Positions 13,851 through 14,685 of a stretch of DNA of 14,685 nucleotides are shown here, piece by piece. The notes beneath the pieces are model-generated. The model had not been told where the DNA came from. It did no database searches and worked only from the letters and a program-made list of their open reading frames with translations. This DNA is from Candidatus Krumholzibacteriota bacterium. Lineage in GTDB: Bacteria > Krumholzibacteriota > Krumholzibacteriia > Krumholzibacteriales > Krumholzibacteriaceae. The position numbers were made by a program, and so were the translations under genes. Positions within the stretch are counted from its first letter, which is position 1; every line of letters starts with the position of its first letter. The stretch spans positions 1 through 14,685 of the forward strand of contig DAOVNN010000025.1 of assembly GCA_030630165.1 (NCBI GenBank), written 5' to 3'.

Positions 13851-14685
13851 ATGAACTGGTTGAAAAAGGCAAAACAGGGGATCAAGACCTGGCGGAAGAA
13901 GGAAGTCCCTGACGGGCTCTGGGAAAAATGTCCTTCATGCGGCGAGATCCTCTACCGGAAGGAACTGCTCAGGCAGCGTTCGGTATGCCCGAAGTGCGAG
14001 TATCACTTCCGCATAAACGCCTCCGCTTATCTGGACATACTTGCAGACGAGGCTTCCTTCAAGGAGACCGAGGCATCTCTGACCTCGCTCGATCCTCTCG
14101 AGTTCAGGGACAGCAGGAAATACAGCGACCGCCTGAAAAGCGCAACGAAGAAGACGGGACGCAGGTCTGCCATAATCACCGGTACGGCCTCGATCGAGGG
14201 GCAGCCTGCCGCTCTGGCGATCCTCGACTTCAGTTTTCTCGGCGGAAGTATGGGTTCGGTCGTTGGCGAGAAGATCAGGAGAATAGCTGATGTCGCCATC
14301 GAGAACCGGCTTCCGCTCATCATCCTCTCCGCATCGGGCGGAGCGCGCATGCAGGAGTCGATCCTTTCTCTGATGCAGATGGCCAAGACATCCGCAGCCG
14401 TAGCCGCAGTATCGCGGGCGCGGCTTCCCTATATATCGATCCTTACCAATCCGACCACGGGCGGCGTGGCAGCTTCGTTCGCGTTCCAGGGTGACGTGAT
14501 CATCGCGGAGCCGAAAGCCCTTGTCGGTTTCGCCGGTCCCAGGGTGATTCGCGAAACAGTCGGCGAGGAGCTTCCCGAGGGATTCCAGCGCTCAGAGTTC
14601 CTGCTCGAGCGCTGGATGATCGACATGATCAAGAATCGCCGCGCGCTCAAGAAAGCCCTCGGTTTCGTTCTCGACTCGCTCACGG
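13851..14685 (+). CDS. accD: Acetyl-CoA carboxylase carboxyltransferase subunit beta, 3'-truncated by window edge
   Basis: Beta half of the carboxyltransferase that moves CO2 from carboxybiotin to acetyl-CoA, giving malonyl-CoA for fatty acid synthesis. It acts with AccA, AccB and AccC, none of which is in view. The frame runs from ATG 13851 to the window edge, 278 residues without a stop. It begins MNWLKKAKQG and carries a four-cysteine zinc ribbon (Cys27, Cys30, Cys46, Cys49). Carboxyltransferase motifs follow: DFSFLGGSMGSVVGEK, SASGGARMQES (the CoA and oxyanion region), TNPTTGGVAASFAF, IAEPKALVGFAGPRVI and LPEGFQRSEFLLE. The ribosome binding site GGGAGGA ends 6 bases before the ATG. The family is usually 280-305 residues, so only the extreme C-terminus is missing. 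The 119-base gap before it suggests a transcription unit separate from the phosphorylase. Confidence 0.95.
   Translation, partial: MNWLKKAKQGIKTWRKKEVPDGLWEKCPSCGEILYRKELLRQRSVCPKCEYHFRINASAYLDILADEASFKETEASLTSLDPLEFRDSRKYSDRLKSATKKTGRRSAIITGTASIEGQPAALAILDFSFLGGSMGSVVGEKIRRIADVAIENRLPLIILSASGGARMQESILSLMQMAKTSAAVAAVSRARLPYISILTNPTTGGVAASFAFQGDVIIAEPKALVGFAGPRVIRETVGEELPEGFQRSEFLLERWMIDMIKNRRALKKALGFVLDSLT

Noticed and set aside
13772..13912. GTG-started small open frame of about 46 codons in the accD leader
   Set aside because: It overlaps the accD start, has no ribosome binding site of note, and its translation has no recognisable features.
13928..14290. 120-codon + strand frame inside accD
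   Set aside because: It is out of frame with accD; reading from ATG 13851 gives an uninterrupted AccD with zinc ribbon and carboxyltransferase motifs to the window end.
1..14685. tRNA genes, CRISPR arrays, insertion sequences, attachment sites
   Set aside because: No tandem spaced repeats, transposase or integrase motifs, or tRNA-like cloverleaf sequence were seen by eye on either strand.

Overview
The window is a gene-dense bacterial chromosome segment with moderately high G+C. Every gene I accept lies on the + strand. There is no tRNA, rRNA, CRISPR array, transposase or integrase, and no gap over 300 bases without a gene; the longest gaps are about 100-120 bases (4860-4979, 6090-6188, 13732-13850). 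The best lineage clue is the kinase plus REC-PglZ regulator pair at 8366-11199, which resembles the PorY/PorX proteins of Bacteroidetes and relatives. I infer an uncultured or little-studied member of the FCB side of the bacterial tree (for example a Krumholzibacteriota- or Eisenbacteria-like lineage). The sequence alone cannot settle this.

Layout. (1) 1-4859, surface polysaccharide genes: UDP-glucose dehydrogenase (5' end missing), dTDP-glucose 4,6-dehydratase, UDP-GlcNAc 2-epimerase and a Wzx-type flippase. They make UDP-glucuronate, a dTDP-4-keto-6-deoxyhexose and UDP-ManNAc, and move lipid-linked units across the membrane. (2) 4980-6089, a WecA/TagO-type polyprenyl-phosphate sugar-1-phosphate transferase with its own candidate promoter, which would start glycan units on the lipid carrier. 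(3) 6107-11199, a candidate promoter and hairpin leader followed by a hydroxymethylbilane synthase homologue that has lost its cofactor cysteine and key active-site residues, then seryl-tRNA synthetase, a PorY-like membrane histidine kinase and a PorX-like REC-PglZ regulator. (4) 11248-13731, a tightly overlapping cluster: tsaE, tsaB, a RimI-type acetyltransferase and a purine nucleoside phosphorylase. (5) 13851-end, accD (acetyl-CoA carboxylase carboxyltransferase beta subunit), cut by the window edge and preceded by a structured leader.

Most of the window is recognisable housekeeping and envelope biology. The two parts most worth attention are the apparently non-catalytic HMBS-fold protein and the adjacent PorY/PorX-like pair, which sit in one gene string with serS. 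Genes abut or overlap by 1 to 11 bases (ATGA or ATTGA junctions at 2223, 11754, 12476 and 12952; an 11-base overlap at 8366), which indicates translational coupling. Three genes start with TTG (8366, 9649, 12952).
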